DNA of 64,000 nucleotides from Bacillota bacterium (GTDB lineage Bacteria > Bacillota > Clostridia > Oscillospirales > Acutalibacteraceae). Position numbers and translations under genes: made by a program. Every line of letters begins with the position of its first letter. The first letter of the stretch is position 1. This document shows positions 7,396-15,413 of this stretch, in pieces. Location: NCBI GenBank assembly GCA_023390175.1, contig JAEWDK010000001.1, forward strand, positions 1 through 64,000, written 5' to 3'. The notes below the pieces were generated by a model. The model ran no database searches, was not told the DNA's origin, and saw only the letters and a program-made list of their open reading frames with translations.

Positions 7396-9117
7396 TTATA
7401 AAATATCTGCAAGAGAATCTTTTAGGTATGCTTCAATTTCCCCTGCCGTTTCCATTTCGCACACATGGTCCGCCAGTTCTTTGGCGCGGGCCATGGTCAG
7501 GCGTGAAATGATCTTTTTTGTACGGGCAACCGAAGCAATGCCCATGCTGATGCGGCGCATGCCAAAGCCCAGAAGGACCGGCATAGCCAACTTATCGCCG
7601 CCCAGCTCACCGCACACGCAAATAGGTTTCCCAGCTTTATTGAACTGTTCCACTGCATAACGGATAAGCCTGAACATGGCTGGATGATAGCTCTGATAAT
7701 ATTGGGCAACTTTCGGGTTCAGGCGGTCGACAGCAGTAGTGTATTGACACAGGTCGTTTGTGCCAATGCTGGCAAAATCGACCTCCTTCACCACCATGTC
7801 CGCAATCATTGCGACTGCGGGGATCTCAATCATAATACCGAACTTGATATTTTTCCCGTATTCAATATTTTCGCTGTCCAACTCCTGCTGTACTTCGCGA
7901 ACGACAGCTTTTGCACTGCGCACGTCGTCAAGGCTCCCCACCATAGGGAACATGACCCAAAGGTTGCCGATGGTGCCGGCGCGCAGCGCAGCGCGCAGCT
8001 GCGTTTTAAAAATGTCGCGGTGCTCAAGGCAAAGGCGCAGCGCTCTGTTGCCCAGGAACGGATTGTCCTCTTTCGGCAGCTCCAGGCAGTCCAGCTTTTT
8101 GTCGCCGCCGATATCCAGCGTGCGCACGGTCACCGGGTCGTCGCCCGCCTGCATAAGCACCTTGCGGTAAATCGCGTACTGTTCCTCTTCCGTCGGCAGC
8201 GTATCCCTGCCCATAAACAGGAATTCGGTGCGAAAAAGGCCCACGCCGTTTGTTACCTGCATGCCCTGCATTTCCTGAAGGTTGGCGGAGCCAATATTCA
8301 GCTCCACTTCTATTTTCGTACCGTCCGCAGCAACCGCGTCAATCCCCAAATACTGTTTGGTTTCGGCGGCATTCTGCGCGAATTTCTTACCTTTTTCCGC
8401 ATAGCTTTTTACTTCTTCCGCGGTAGGGTCGGTTATGAGGCAGCCATCCACGGCATCCACAATCACCTGCTGGCCGTTTTGCACGTTCTGAAGCACATTT
8501 TGTACACCGAGCAGCGCCGGGATTTCATAGCTGCGCGCGATAATCGCTGTATGCGAAGTAGGGCCGCCCTCTTCCGTAACGATAGCCAATACCTTTTTGC
8601 GGTCCATGGAAGCCGTATCGGACGGAAACAGGTCCCGTGCCACAACGACAGTCGGTTCCGCCAAAAACGCAAGGTTCTTTTCTTTTACTCCCATGCAGGT
8701 TCTTAAAAGGCGGCAGCGAACATCCTGCAAATCGGCGGCCCGCTCCCGTATCAGTGCATCCTTCGCTTTACTGATAATCCGGATGTATTTGCTGAAAATC
8801 TTATCCACCGCTGCTTCAGCGCTCTTTAAATTCACAGAAATGGCGTCACGAATCTCTTCATCCATAGCCACATCAAACAGAATGTCCATATGGGCATTCA
8901 TAATTTTGGCCTTTTCCGGATCGTCCTTTAAAAGATGCTGCCGAATCGCTTCCAACTCGTCTTTTGCGTTGTTGCGTGCGTTTTCGTAATGGCTCAGTGT
9001 TTCCAGTACTTCTTCCTTGGTGATCGCTGTGCATTCAATTACGGGCACAAACGGCTCATACTGCATAACTTTCCCCATCACGATGCCCTCTGACACCGGA
9101 TTTCCCTGATATACCAT
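7396..9117 (-). CDS. ptsI: PTS Enzyme I (phosphoenolpyruvate-protein phosphotransferase)
   Basis: This full-length 573-residue Enzyme I transfers phosphate from PEP to HPr. The phosphohistidine domain has His189 in TEEGGPTSHTAIIARS. The PEP-binding barrel shows GVGLFRTEFLFMGRD, the signature IEIPAVAMIAD and the active-site Cys region CVCGELGGD near the C-terminus. The start has a strong AAGGAGGAATT site. A hairpin with a U-tract (9207-9244) lies between the IIC gene and ptsI, so ptsI-ptsH transcription is either attenuated read-through or partly independent of the permease genes. A ptsHI pair at the end of a single sugar locus is uncommon; the pair usually stands alone. Confidence 0.96.
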   Translation of the reverse strand: MVYQGNPVSEGIVMGKVMQYEPFVPVIECTAITKEEVLETLSHYENARNNAKDELEAIRQHLLKDDPEKAKIMNAHMDILFDVAMDEEIRDAISVNLKSAEAAVDKIFSKYIRIISKAKDALIRERAADLQDVRCRLLRTCMGVKEKNLAFLAEPTVVVARDLFPSDTASMDRKKVLAIVTEEGGPTSHTAIIARSYEIPALLGVQNVLQNVQNGQQVIVDAVDGCLITDPTAEEVKSYAEKGKKFAQNAAETKQYLGIDAVAADGTKIEVELNIGSANLQEMQGMQVTNGVGLFRTEFLFMGRDTLPTEEEQYAIYRKVLMQAGDDPVTVRTLDIGGDKKLDCLELPKEDNPFLGNRALRLCLEHRDIFKTQLRAALRAGTIGNLWVMFPMVGSLDDVRSAKAVVREVQQELDSENIEYGKNIKFGIMIEIPAVAMIADMVVKEVDFASIGTNDLCQYTTAVDRLNPKVAQYYQSYHPAMFRLIRYAVEQFNKAGKPICVCGELGGDKLAMPVLLGFGMRRISMGIASVARTKKIISRLTMARAKELADHVCEMETAGEIEAYLKDSLADIL

Positions 9118-9206
9118 AGTAAATCGAATTCCTCCTTGACTTTAAAGGCTTCCGGACGTGTTTGGAGCACACACTCGAATCTTTAAAATTGTGTTGTTGT
9201 AAAAAG

Positions 9207-9244
9207 AAAAGGCGCGCACCGCCGAAAACAGTGCGGCACCTTTT
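9207..9244 (-). terminator. Intra-operon terminator or attenuator between IIC and Enzyme I genes
   Basis: An imperfect inverted repeat (9207-9219 with 9231-9244) is followed on the minus strand by CTTTTCTTTTT. It lies in the 192-base gap between the IIC stop and the ptsI start. It could set a lower level of Enzyme I/HPr relative to the permease, or end the permease transcript. Confidence 0.6.
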
Positions 9245-9309
9245 CTCAAACCTGTGTATAATGTCGTGTTGTATGGATTTGTATTAAAGTTTAGGGGACT
9301 GCATCCGCC

Positions 9310-10734
9310 TTATTGTGCGGCAGCAGGTGCTGCAGTGTTCTTAATGTGACCAGGATTGATTGCTTCTTCCTCGATCCAAGCATGAATCTGAGGACGATAT
9401 TTGCGTACAAAGATGTAGCATGCAATATAGACGACAATAACTGCCGCAATAGCAATCGGATTCTGAGACAGGAACGCCATAAAGATAATTGCACCAACCG
9501 GCTGGCCAAGGATAATAAAGCTGGTGATCATCATAACGCCGGCCTGGATTTCAACTGTACCTGTGCTCTTTGCGACCTCAGTGAATGCACTGCCGGTCAT
9601 TGTGCAGCAATACAGGAAAATCACGCAGAAGATGCCGCCAGAAATAACGGACTTCAGGATGTTGCCGTTTGCACTGGCAACACAGGGCTGAATAACATAT
9701 GGAATTGCAACAAGATCGAGCATAGGCAGGGTCTGGTTGCCGGGAAGTACGAAGGAGATAAGCAGAACGATTGGCATAAGTACGATACCGGAAATCAGTG
9801 TGGCAGTTTCGCCGTAGCCGCAGGCATCGTTAACAGCCAGGTACCATTCGCCTTTTGCGCCCTTGATGGACTTTTTGGAAGCTTCTGTGATCGGTCCGAA
9901 GGAACCGGCGAAGATAGAAGAAATCTTCGGGAACACGGCCATAACGGAAGCTGTTGCAACGCCGCATACAAGGATGGTGCCCCAGGATTTGAGTTCGCCC
10001 AAATGCTTGATGTTACCGATGATTCCAATGAACAAACCAAGCAGCAGGCCCAGTGTCATTGGTTCGCCGAGGAAGCCAAAACGCTTGCGGAAAGCATCCG
10101 GATCAGCCTTTACTTTGTACAGGCCCAAACGATTCAGCAGCCAGTTCATCAGAATCGCATACACGCCGACTGTAGCGGTGTGCAGAGATGCGATTGTGCA
10201 GTTCGGGTAATGATAGTATTCAGACCATCTTTTTTCGATTACTTCTGTGAAGCAAAGGGTGTAGAGCAGCTGAATAACCATGCATGCCATGCTGAGCCAC
10301 ATGTTCTTGGTGAGCAGGTACAGAATGGAGCCCCAAGCCATGTAGGAATAGTTGTTCCACAGATCGCCTGCCTGGAAGACGTTCGTGTAGCGTGTAAGGA
10401 ACAGAACTGTCTGAAGGATGATGGCGATGGCAATAAAGATCATGCCGACGTTTGTGGAGTAAGCAATGATGGATGTTGTCTGCCAGCCCATATCAAGGAT
10501 GTTCAGCTTAATGCCGGTGTCCTTAACAAGCTGGTTGATAACCGGAGTAATAATCGGGCTGTAAGCACCGATAACCAAGTTGAAGCCCTCAAGACCTACG
10601 CCTGCGGACAAGCCGGACATAAAGGCCTTCTTCGGGGGAACCTTCAGCACCAGAGCAATGATGAAGATAACTACTGGAACAAATACAATCGCACCGAATG
10701 TATCAAAGAAGGCTTTAATAGCTGTGAAAAACAT
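9310..10734 (-). CDS. PTS galactitol-family permease, IIC component
   Basis: This 474-residue integral membrane protein has about ten hydrophobic segments and matches the galactitol (GatC) family: an N-terminal region VPVVIFIIALVLKVPPKKAF, the conserved SAGVGLEGFNLVIGAYSP loop and the TRYTNVFQAGDLWNN region. It forms the sugar channel, and the sugar is phosphorylated on entry by the IIB protein encoded upstream. Galactitol-family IIC proteins import galactitol but also pentitols and tetritols, so the sugar cannot be read from the family alone. The neighbouring aldolase, RuBisCO-like protein and erythrulose-phosphate-type isomerases argue for a four- or five-carbon or branched substrate (inference). 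Confidence 0.9.
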   Translation of the reverse strand: MFFTAIKAFFDTFGAIVFVPVVIFIIALVLKVPPKKAFMSGLSAGVGLEGFNLVIGAYSPIITPVINQLVKDTGIKLNILDMGWQTTSIIAYSTNVGMIFIAIAIILQTVLFLTRYTNVFQAGDLWNNYSYMAWGSILYLLTKNMWLSMACMVIQLLYTLCFTEVIEKRWSEYYHYPNCTIASLHTATVGVYAILMNWLLNRLGLYKVKADPDAFRKRFGFLGEPMTLGLLLGLFIGIIGNIKHLGELKSWGTILVCGVATASVMAVFPKISSIFAGSFGPITEASKKSIKGAKGEWYLAVNDACGYGETATLISGIVLMPIVLLISFVLPGNQTLPMLDLVAIPYVIQPCVASANGNILKSVISGGIFCVIFLYCCTMTGSAFTEVAKSTGTVEIQAGVMMITSFIILGQPVGAIIFMAFLSQNPIAIAAVIVVYIACYIFVRKYRPQIHAWIEEEAINPGHIKNTAAPAAAQ

Positions 10735-10843
10735 GAATAATCCTCCCTAATAGTGTTTTAGTTCTGCGGACCCCCGCACTCAATACAACCCTATAATAAT
10801 AAGTAATACACAGTCGCTATATCATAAAGATATCCCGCAGAAA

Positions 10844-11146
10844 TTATTTGCCTGCTTTATGCAGTGCCGCAATTGCATCTTCCATGAATTTTTCTTCGCC
10901 CATTCCGGTGATTAAGCCGATGGCGTTGAAAGCAGGAACGCCGAAGCTGCTGCCGATGGGGCTTGCATAGGCGATCAAATCAAAATGATCGCGGGAGCAA
11001 TAACCTTCAACCTCGCTGGAATTGGCTTCGACGGTTTCAGCGTCATAGCCCTTCTCTTCGAACATGTCCTTCAATTTGCTTGCGATCATTGAAGAAGTTA
11101 CCACGCCTGAACCGCAGATAGACAGAATCTTAATTTTTGTTGCCAT
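10844..11146 (-). CDS. PTS galactitol-family IIB component
   Basis: This 100-residue cytoplasmic phosphocarrier has the phosphocysteine Cys11 in LSICGSGVVTSSM, the P-loop typical of the galactitol/ascorbate IIB fold. The length fits a free-standing GatB. It takes phosphate from the IIA protein and passes it to the sugar bound by IIC. The gene sits between the IIA and IIC genes, with AAGGAG as ribosome binding site, in the order IIA-IIB-IIC typical of gat-type operons. Confidence 0.92.
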   Translation of the reverse strand: MATKIKILSICGSGVVTSSMIASKLKDMFEEKGYDAETVEANSSEVEGYCSRDHFDLIAYASPIGSSFGVPAFNAIGLITGMGEEKFMEDAIAALHKAGK

Positions 11147-11177
11147 AAAAACGCACTCCTTTTAATTAATATCTATT

Positions 11178-11208
11178 TTAATACTGTGGTGATATTCCGC
11201 GGTATTAA
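11178..11208. repeat. Inverted repeat between IIA and IIB genes
   Basis: Arms of 12 bases (11178-11189 and 11197-11208) flank a 7-base loop. On the plus strand all positions pair if two G-T wobbles are allowed; on the transcribed minus strand these become A-C mismatches. It may be an mRNA-processing or stability hairpin, or chance. Confidence 0.3.
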
Positions 11209-11226
11209 TAATATACGAATAAACGG

Positions 11227-11679
11227 TCAGCCCTCAACCACGGGCTTGAGTAGGTCATAAATTTCCTCTTCTGATTTGGCGTAACGCACCTGGTCAAGCA
11301 GTTCCTTGTTCTGCAGCATTTTCATAATGCGGCGCAGCAGCGTAAGCTGATCCTTCGGATCGCTGATCGCAAGCATGAACAGTACCTGCGGGTGCAGTGT
11401 TATCTCCGGTGACCCCATTTGCTGGAACTCGACCGGGTGCTTCAGAATTGCAACATTCATTGCGGGGGTAATAACATGCTGGCTTACCGTGTGCGGAATC
11501 GCAATATCGTAAGCAACAGCCGGAAGCGCCGTTGGCGAACGCTTCTCGCGTTCCAAAACAGCATCCACAAAGCTTGGTTTAACAACACCGACCCTGACAA
11601 AATCTTCAGCCAGTGTGCGAATCGCTTCCTCGCTGTTTGCAACATCTAAATCAAGGCGTATCAAATCTTTTCTTAACAT
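11227..11679 (-). CDS. PTS IIA component, fructose/galactitol type
   Basis: This 150-residue phosphocarrier takes phosphate from HPr. The phosphohistidine is His63 in YDIAIPHT, the hallmark of the PTS_EIIA_2 fold. I start it at the ATG at 11677-11679 because AAGAGGT lies seven bases upstream. Twelve additional upstream codons have no ribosome binding site. The gene follows the aldolase gene by 56 bases and precedes the IIB gene, so the full IIA-IIB-IIC set is present as three separate proteins. Confidence 0.9.
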   Translation of the reverse strand: MLRKDLIRLDLDVANSEEAIRTLAEDFVRVGVVKPSFVDAVLEREKRSPTALPAVAYDIAIPHTVSQHVITPAMNVAILKHPVEFQQMGSPEITLHPQVLFMLAISDPKDQLTLLRRIMKMLQNKELLDQVRYAKSEEEIYDLLKPVVEG

Positions 11680-11735
11680 AGTAAAATACCTCTTTTCCTT
11701 GCCAAATGACATCATGTGAATTCGAGTGAATCGGC

Positions 11736-12467
11736 TCAGTCAATATCCGGCAGCACATCTGTCATATTCTGCGGCTGGCTGACTCCGTGCGGCAGCTGTC
11801 CGGTTGTAAACCCAGCCAGACGGCGGCGCTCATCGAGTCCCTCAATCTGTTCACTGCTCAGAAAACGTGCCTTGCCCAACATATGTAGATTGAACGTAAC
11901 GTGGGCGAAATCTTCCAGTACTTCCATTCGGTCAAAAGCTTCGCCTAGGTTCACTCCCCAAGTGAGTGCACCGTGGTTTGAAAGGAGCACTGCGTTAAAG
12001 TCTTTGCAAAAAGGCGCAATGCTTTCGGGAACTTCTTCTACACCGGGTTTTGCATACTTTGCAACCGGTACAGAGCCGAGCTGCATCAGCGCTTCAGTCA
12101 ATGTAGGTTCACCCAGCGCAACACCAGCCGAAGCAAAAGTGGTTGCATAAATCGGATGGGCATGTACAACAGCCTTTACGATGGGGTTTTCTTTATAGAC
12201 GCGCAAATGCATCTTCACTTCAGAAGAAGGACGTGCCGCGCCTTCTTCAATAATATTTCCGTCCAAGTCGAGCTTGGTCATCATTTCCGGGGTCATGAAT
12301 CCTTTGGAAACGCCCGTGGGTGTACACCAAACTTCATTTTCCGAAACTTTTACAGTAATATTGCCGTCATTCGACACAACGTATCCGCGTTCGTACAATT
12401 TACGGCCTATATCTACAATTTGGTCTTTGGCCTCCTTATCAGTAGGATAGTGATCTTCGACAAACAT
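11736..12467 (-). CDS. Class II aldolase of the fuculose/ribulose-phosphate family
   Basis: This 243-residue zinc enzyme of the aldolase II/adducin family is first in the PTS operon. SNDGNIT (32-38) forms the phosphate pocket. RPSSE holds the catalytic Glu83, and the zinc ligands are His102 and His104 in VHAHP and His165 in SNHG. Family members cleave ketose 1-phosphates (fuculose, rhamnulose, 5-deoxyribulose) to dihydroxyacetone phosphate and an aldehyde, or epimerise ribulose phosphate. Here it probably splits the oxidised product of the imported polyol phosphate. The exact substrate cannot be read from sequence. A GGAGCGATG site precedes the start. Confidence 0.88.
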   Translation of the reverse strand: MFVEDHYPTDKEAKDQIVDIGRKLYERGYVVSNDGNITVKVSENEVWCTPTGVSKGFMTPEMMTKLDLDGNIIEEGAARPSSEVKMHLRVYKENPIVKAVVHAHPIYATTFASAGVALGEPTLTEALMQLGSVPVAKYAKPGVEEVPESIAPFCKDFNAVLLSNHGALTWGVNLGEAFDRMEVLEDFAHVTFNLHMLGKARFLSSEQIEGLDERRRLAGFTTGQLPHGVSQPQNMTDVLPDID

Positions 12468-12523
12468 TTCATCGCTCCATTCGCATTTTTATGTTATTTC
12501 GTATTAATTTGGATTTGCTTTGA

Positions 12524-12552
12524 ATTATATCATCATTGTGTTGATGTGTCAA
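12524..12552 (-). promoter_or_regulatory. Consensus sigma-A promoter of the aldolase-PTS operon
   Basis: On the minus strand TTGACA (12547-12552), a 17-base spacer and TATAAT (12524-12529) match the consensus exactly. They lie about 57 bases before the aldolase start codon. A perfect promoter in a sugar locus implies tight repression, consistent with the divergent DeoR gene. Confidence 0.85.
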
Positions 12553-12838
12553 TGGTTTGTGATTATTTTATATTTTATTTAGCTAAAACTATTTACAGTA
12601 ATACCTATATCCTATATAATATGCACATACACAATTTTTAACTTGTTGGTTTGTGTTGATTGTTGCAGCATTTTCCCCCTCAATATCGGGTTTGTAAGGA
12701 GAATATTTCGTGTTTACAGGGTATTGTTTCCGTTTCTGTATCCATTTATAAGCCGCAGCGAGAAAAAATCGATTTATCCGACAAAATGTCAAAATATTCC
12801 GTTAATACATATTAATGCCGAACATTCCGGTGTTTGTA

Positions 12839-12867
12839 TTTACAAAAGAATTATTAAATTGTATAAT
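12839..12867 (+). promoter_or_regulatory. Promoter of the DeoR gene
   Basis: TTTACA (12839-12844), a 17-base spacer and TATAAT (12862-12867) lie 118 bases before the DeoR start. A second, weaker candidate begins with TTGACA at 12869. Confidence 0.55.
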
Positions 12868-12985
12868 TTTGACATTAGTTGTTGTTTATTGTAAGGTTTC
12901 CACACAAAGGTAACGGATTCAAAGATGCTTTGGTGTTTTTCCAACTCACTTAAATACTGATTGATATTGAAAAGGGGCAATACAC

Positions 12986-13792
12986 ATGTTATCTGTCACA
13001 CGCAAACAAAAAATTAAAGATCTGATTTTAGAGCGTAAAAGCGCTACGGTTACGGAATTGTCGCGGATGTTCTCTGTAACGGACGAAACGATCCGGCGCG
13101 ATTTGCGCAGCCTGGAAGAGGACGGCGTTCTAATGCGCTCGTACGGCGGTGCATTCGTGCAGTCCGGCGTGAAGAATCTGATTGACTCCAGCATTCGCTC
13201 TACCGTGTATATAGAGGAAAAGAGTTTTATCGCTGAAAAATGCAAACATATTATTCAGAACGGCGATGTAATTTTTCTCGACAATTCAACGACCACTTTT
13301 TTCATTGCTAAGGTCATACAGGAAATGAGGATTACCATTGTAACAAATTCCCTTCCTATTATTAACCTGCTTTCCAAGAATGATAACATACGGCTCATCT
13401 GCATCGGAGGATTTTATTCCGATAAGGAGCTGGCATTTTATGGGAGCAAGGCCCAAAAAGCCTTGGAAGAATACTATGTGGACAAGGCGTTTTTCTCCTG
13501 CCGCTCGCTTTCTTTGGACCACGGAGTAACCGACTCCAACGATGACTGGGCGCAAATGCGCAAAACAATCATCGAACGCAGCAAAGAACGCTACCTTGTG
13601 GCAGACTACAGCAAATTCAACCAAACATCGTTTATTAACATCTGCGGCTTCGACCATCTTGACGCAATTTTCACGGACAGACCCCTTTCCCAGGACTGGC
13701 ATTCAGAGATGAGCAAATACGACTGTCTGATTTATGACAGTGCACCGAACGATCAAAAAAGCAGTGCGCCTTTACAGGACACGGAAGATTGA
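12986..13792 (+). CDS. DeoR-family transcriptional repressor
   Basis: This 268-residue regulator has an N-terminal DeoR helix-turn-helix (about residues 6-58, including VTELSRMFSVTDETIRRDL and the family end LMRSYGGA). A DeoR sugar-phosphate sensor domain follows (about 78-235, with DNSTTTFFIAK and ICIGGFYSDKELAFYG). These proteins bind a sugar phosphate and release DNA. It is divergent from the aldolase-PTS operon and followed on the same strand by the oxidase trio, and the RpiB-TIM-RuBisCO-like operon is close by. It is the only regulator in the locus, so it most likely controls all three units. Confidence 0.93.
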   Translation: MLSVTRKQKIKDLILERKSATVTELSRMFSVTDETIRRDLRSLEEDGVLMRSYGGAFVQSGVKNLIDSSIRSTVYIEEKSFIAEKCKHIIQNGDVIFLDNSTTTFFIAKVIQEMRITIVTNSLPIINLLSKNDNIRLICIGGFYSDKELAFYGSKAQKALEEYYVDKAFFSCRSLSLDHGVTDSNDDWAQMRKTIIERSKERYLVADYSKFNQTSFINICGFDHLDAIFTDRPLSQDWHSEMSKYDCLIYDSAPNDQKSSAPLQDTED

Positions 13793-13963
13793 TGCTTAGG
13801 CCGGCTGGTTCGGCCCGCTGTTTCGGATTTTGTTTTTCTTTACTATTTTCCATGAAAGAGTCTGTGCTTTTTAGGAATCTGCCGTGATTTTTGCCTTGCA
13901 TGGCACCGCAGTATTAATATATTAATGTGCTGAATGCACAAATTTTTTACAGAGGTGTTTACT

Positions 13964-15412
13964 TTGCAAAAATACGACATTATCATCATCGGCGGCGGAA
14001 TCATGGGGTGCTCTATCGCCAGGCAACTGTCCCGCTACAAGCTGCGTATTGCCGTGTGTGAAGCTGCGTCCGATGTTGCAGCCGGCACGACAAAAGCAAA
14101 CGGCGGCCTGATTCACCCGGGTTACGACCCGAAGCCCGGCTCCCTTAAAGCCATGCTCAACTGCAGAGGGTGTTTAATGTACCCGGCACTTTCCGAACAG
14201 CTTGATTTTCCATTTCGCAGACTTGGTTCCATGGTTGTTGGTTTTACGGAAGAAGACCATACATTTTTGAAAAACCTGATAGAACGCGGCCGCTTAAATG
14301 GAGTTCCGGATTTGGAACTGATTGAAGGCGAGCGTATTTTCCAATTGGAGCCCGCGGCAAACCGCAACGCAAAGTACGCTTTGTACACACCGCACACCGG
14401 CATCGTTGACCCGTTTGAGGTTGCCATTGCTTTCAGCGAAAATGCAGTCGCAAACGGCGTTGAGTTTTTGCTGTCCTCCCCTGTTTCCGCTATTCGCCAT
14501 ACCGAAGAAGGCTTTTCCGTCACCATTCCGAAAGGCGAATTAAAAAGTCAATATATTATCAACTGCGCGGGCGTTCATGCAGACGACGTTGCCCGCATGG
14601 CCGGTGCGGACGAGTTCACAATTGCCGCACGCCACGGTGACCTTTTGGTTATGGATAAAAACTGCGGCATTAAGGACGTTATGACGCTGTACCCAATTCC
14701 GCAGCCGCACACAAAGGGCGTTGTGGTAATGTGCACGGTTTCCGGCAATGTATTGGTCGGCTCTTCCGCCGTAATGCGCGACAAAGACGATATTGCAAGC
14801 TACCAGGAAGGAATCGACCAGCTGATTGCCGGCGCAAACAAGCTTGTTCAGGATTTGGACACCCGTAAGGTTATCCGCACATTTGCCGGTTCCCGCGCCG
14901 TTGTGGAAGGAAACCACGACGATTTCTTTATCCGTCCTTCCCATAAGGTACCGGGGCTGTTCCATGTGGCCGGCATTCAGTCGCCCGGCATTGCCTCTGC
15001 ACCGGCCATTGCGGACTATGTGGTTCAAATGCTCAAGGGATACGGCGTTTCCATGGAAGAACGCGATGATTTCATTGCGGCAAGAAAAGCTCCCGTGGAC
15101 TTCAGCAAACTGACTGCCGAGGAACAGGACGAGCTCATCCATAAGAATCCTGCATACGGCAAAATCGTGTGCCGCTGCGAATGCGTAACCGAAGGCGAGA
15201 TTATCGACGTTCTGCACCGCAAGCCCACACCCACAACGGTAGACGCCGTCAAGCGCCGCACGCGCGCCGGTATGGGCCGCTGCCAGGGCGGTTTTTGCCA
15301 GCACAGAGTGCTGAGCATTATGTCCAGAGAACTGGGCGAAAACCCCACAGAAATTGAACTGAACAAAAAGGGTTCCCAGATTGTGTATTCCAAGCTCAAG
15401 GAGGGTTGCTGA
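13964..15412 (+). CDS. GlpA-like FAD-dependent polyol-phosphate dehydrogenase with BFD iron-sulfur domain
   Basis: This 482-residue flavoprotein has a FAD site IIIIGGGIMGCSIAR at the N-terminus, a DAO fold to about residue 360, and a C-terminal [2Fe-2S] BFD-like domain with Cys403, Cys405, Cys440 and Cys445. This is the layout of the anaerobic glycerol-3-phosphate dehydrogenase A subunit in Firmicutes. I start it at TTG 13964-13966 because AGAGGTG lies seven bases upstream; the ATG at 13934 has no ribosome binding site. It is coupled to a GlpB-like oxidoreductase and DUF1667 gene. No glycerol kinase or facilitator is present, and a PTS is. The substrate is therefore probably the polyol phosphate made by the PTS rather than glycerol 3-phosphate (inference). 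Confidence 0.85.
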   Translation: MQKYDIIIIGGGIMGCSIARQLSRYKLRIAVCEAASDVAAGTTKANGGLIHPGYDPKPGSLKAMLNCRGCLMYPALSEQLDFPFRRLGSMVVGFTEEDHTFLKNLIERGRLNGVPDLELIEGERIFQLEPAANRNAKYALYTPHTGIVDPFEVAIAFSENAVANGVEFLLSSPVSAIRHTEEGFSVTIPKGELKSQYIINCAGVHADDVARMAGADEFTIAARHGDLLVMDKNCGIKDVMTLYPIPQPHTKGVVVMCTVSGNVLVGSSAVMRDKDDIASYQEGIDQLIAGANKLVQDLDTRKVIRTFAGSRAVVEGNHDDFFIRPSHKVPGLFHVAGIQSPGIASAPAIADYVVQMLKGYGVSMEERDDFIAARKAPVDFSKLTAEEQDELIHKNPAYGKIVCRCECVTEGEIIDVLHRKPTPTTVDAVKRRTRAGMGRCQGGFCQHRVLSIMSRELGENPTEIELNKKGSQIVYSKLKEGC

Positions 15413-15413
15413 G

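Larger units (their letters stand above)
12468..12985. promoter_or_regulatory. 518-base divergent control region between aldolase-PTS operon and DeoR gene
   Basis: This AT-rich region holds a consensus promoter for the minus-strand PTS operon and a good promoter for the DeoR gene. The 10-mer TTGTGTTGAT occurs twice (12536-12545 and 12651-12660). The first copy overlaps the PTS promoter spacer, which makes it a candidate DeoR half-site. A related TTGTGTTAT lies upstream of the RpiB gene (19838-19847, minus strand). Several short reading frames here have no ribosome binding site. Confidence 0.6.

Noticed and set aside
7684..8706. 340-codon plus-strand reading frame
   Set aside because: Antisense to Enzyme I, whose active-site motifs are unmistakable.
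9313..10740. 475-codon open reading frame on the plus strand
   Set aside because: It is the exact antisense of the IIC gene, has no ribosome binding site and no recognisable domain; the minus-strand protein has clear membrane segments and family motifs.
12643..12894. Short reading frames in the DeoR-aldolase intergenic region
   Set aside because: They fall in AT-rich promoter DNA without ribosome binding sites.
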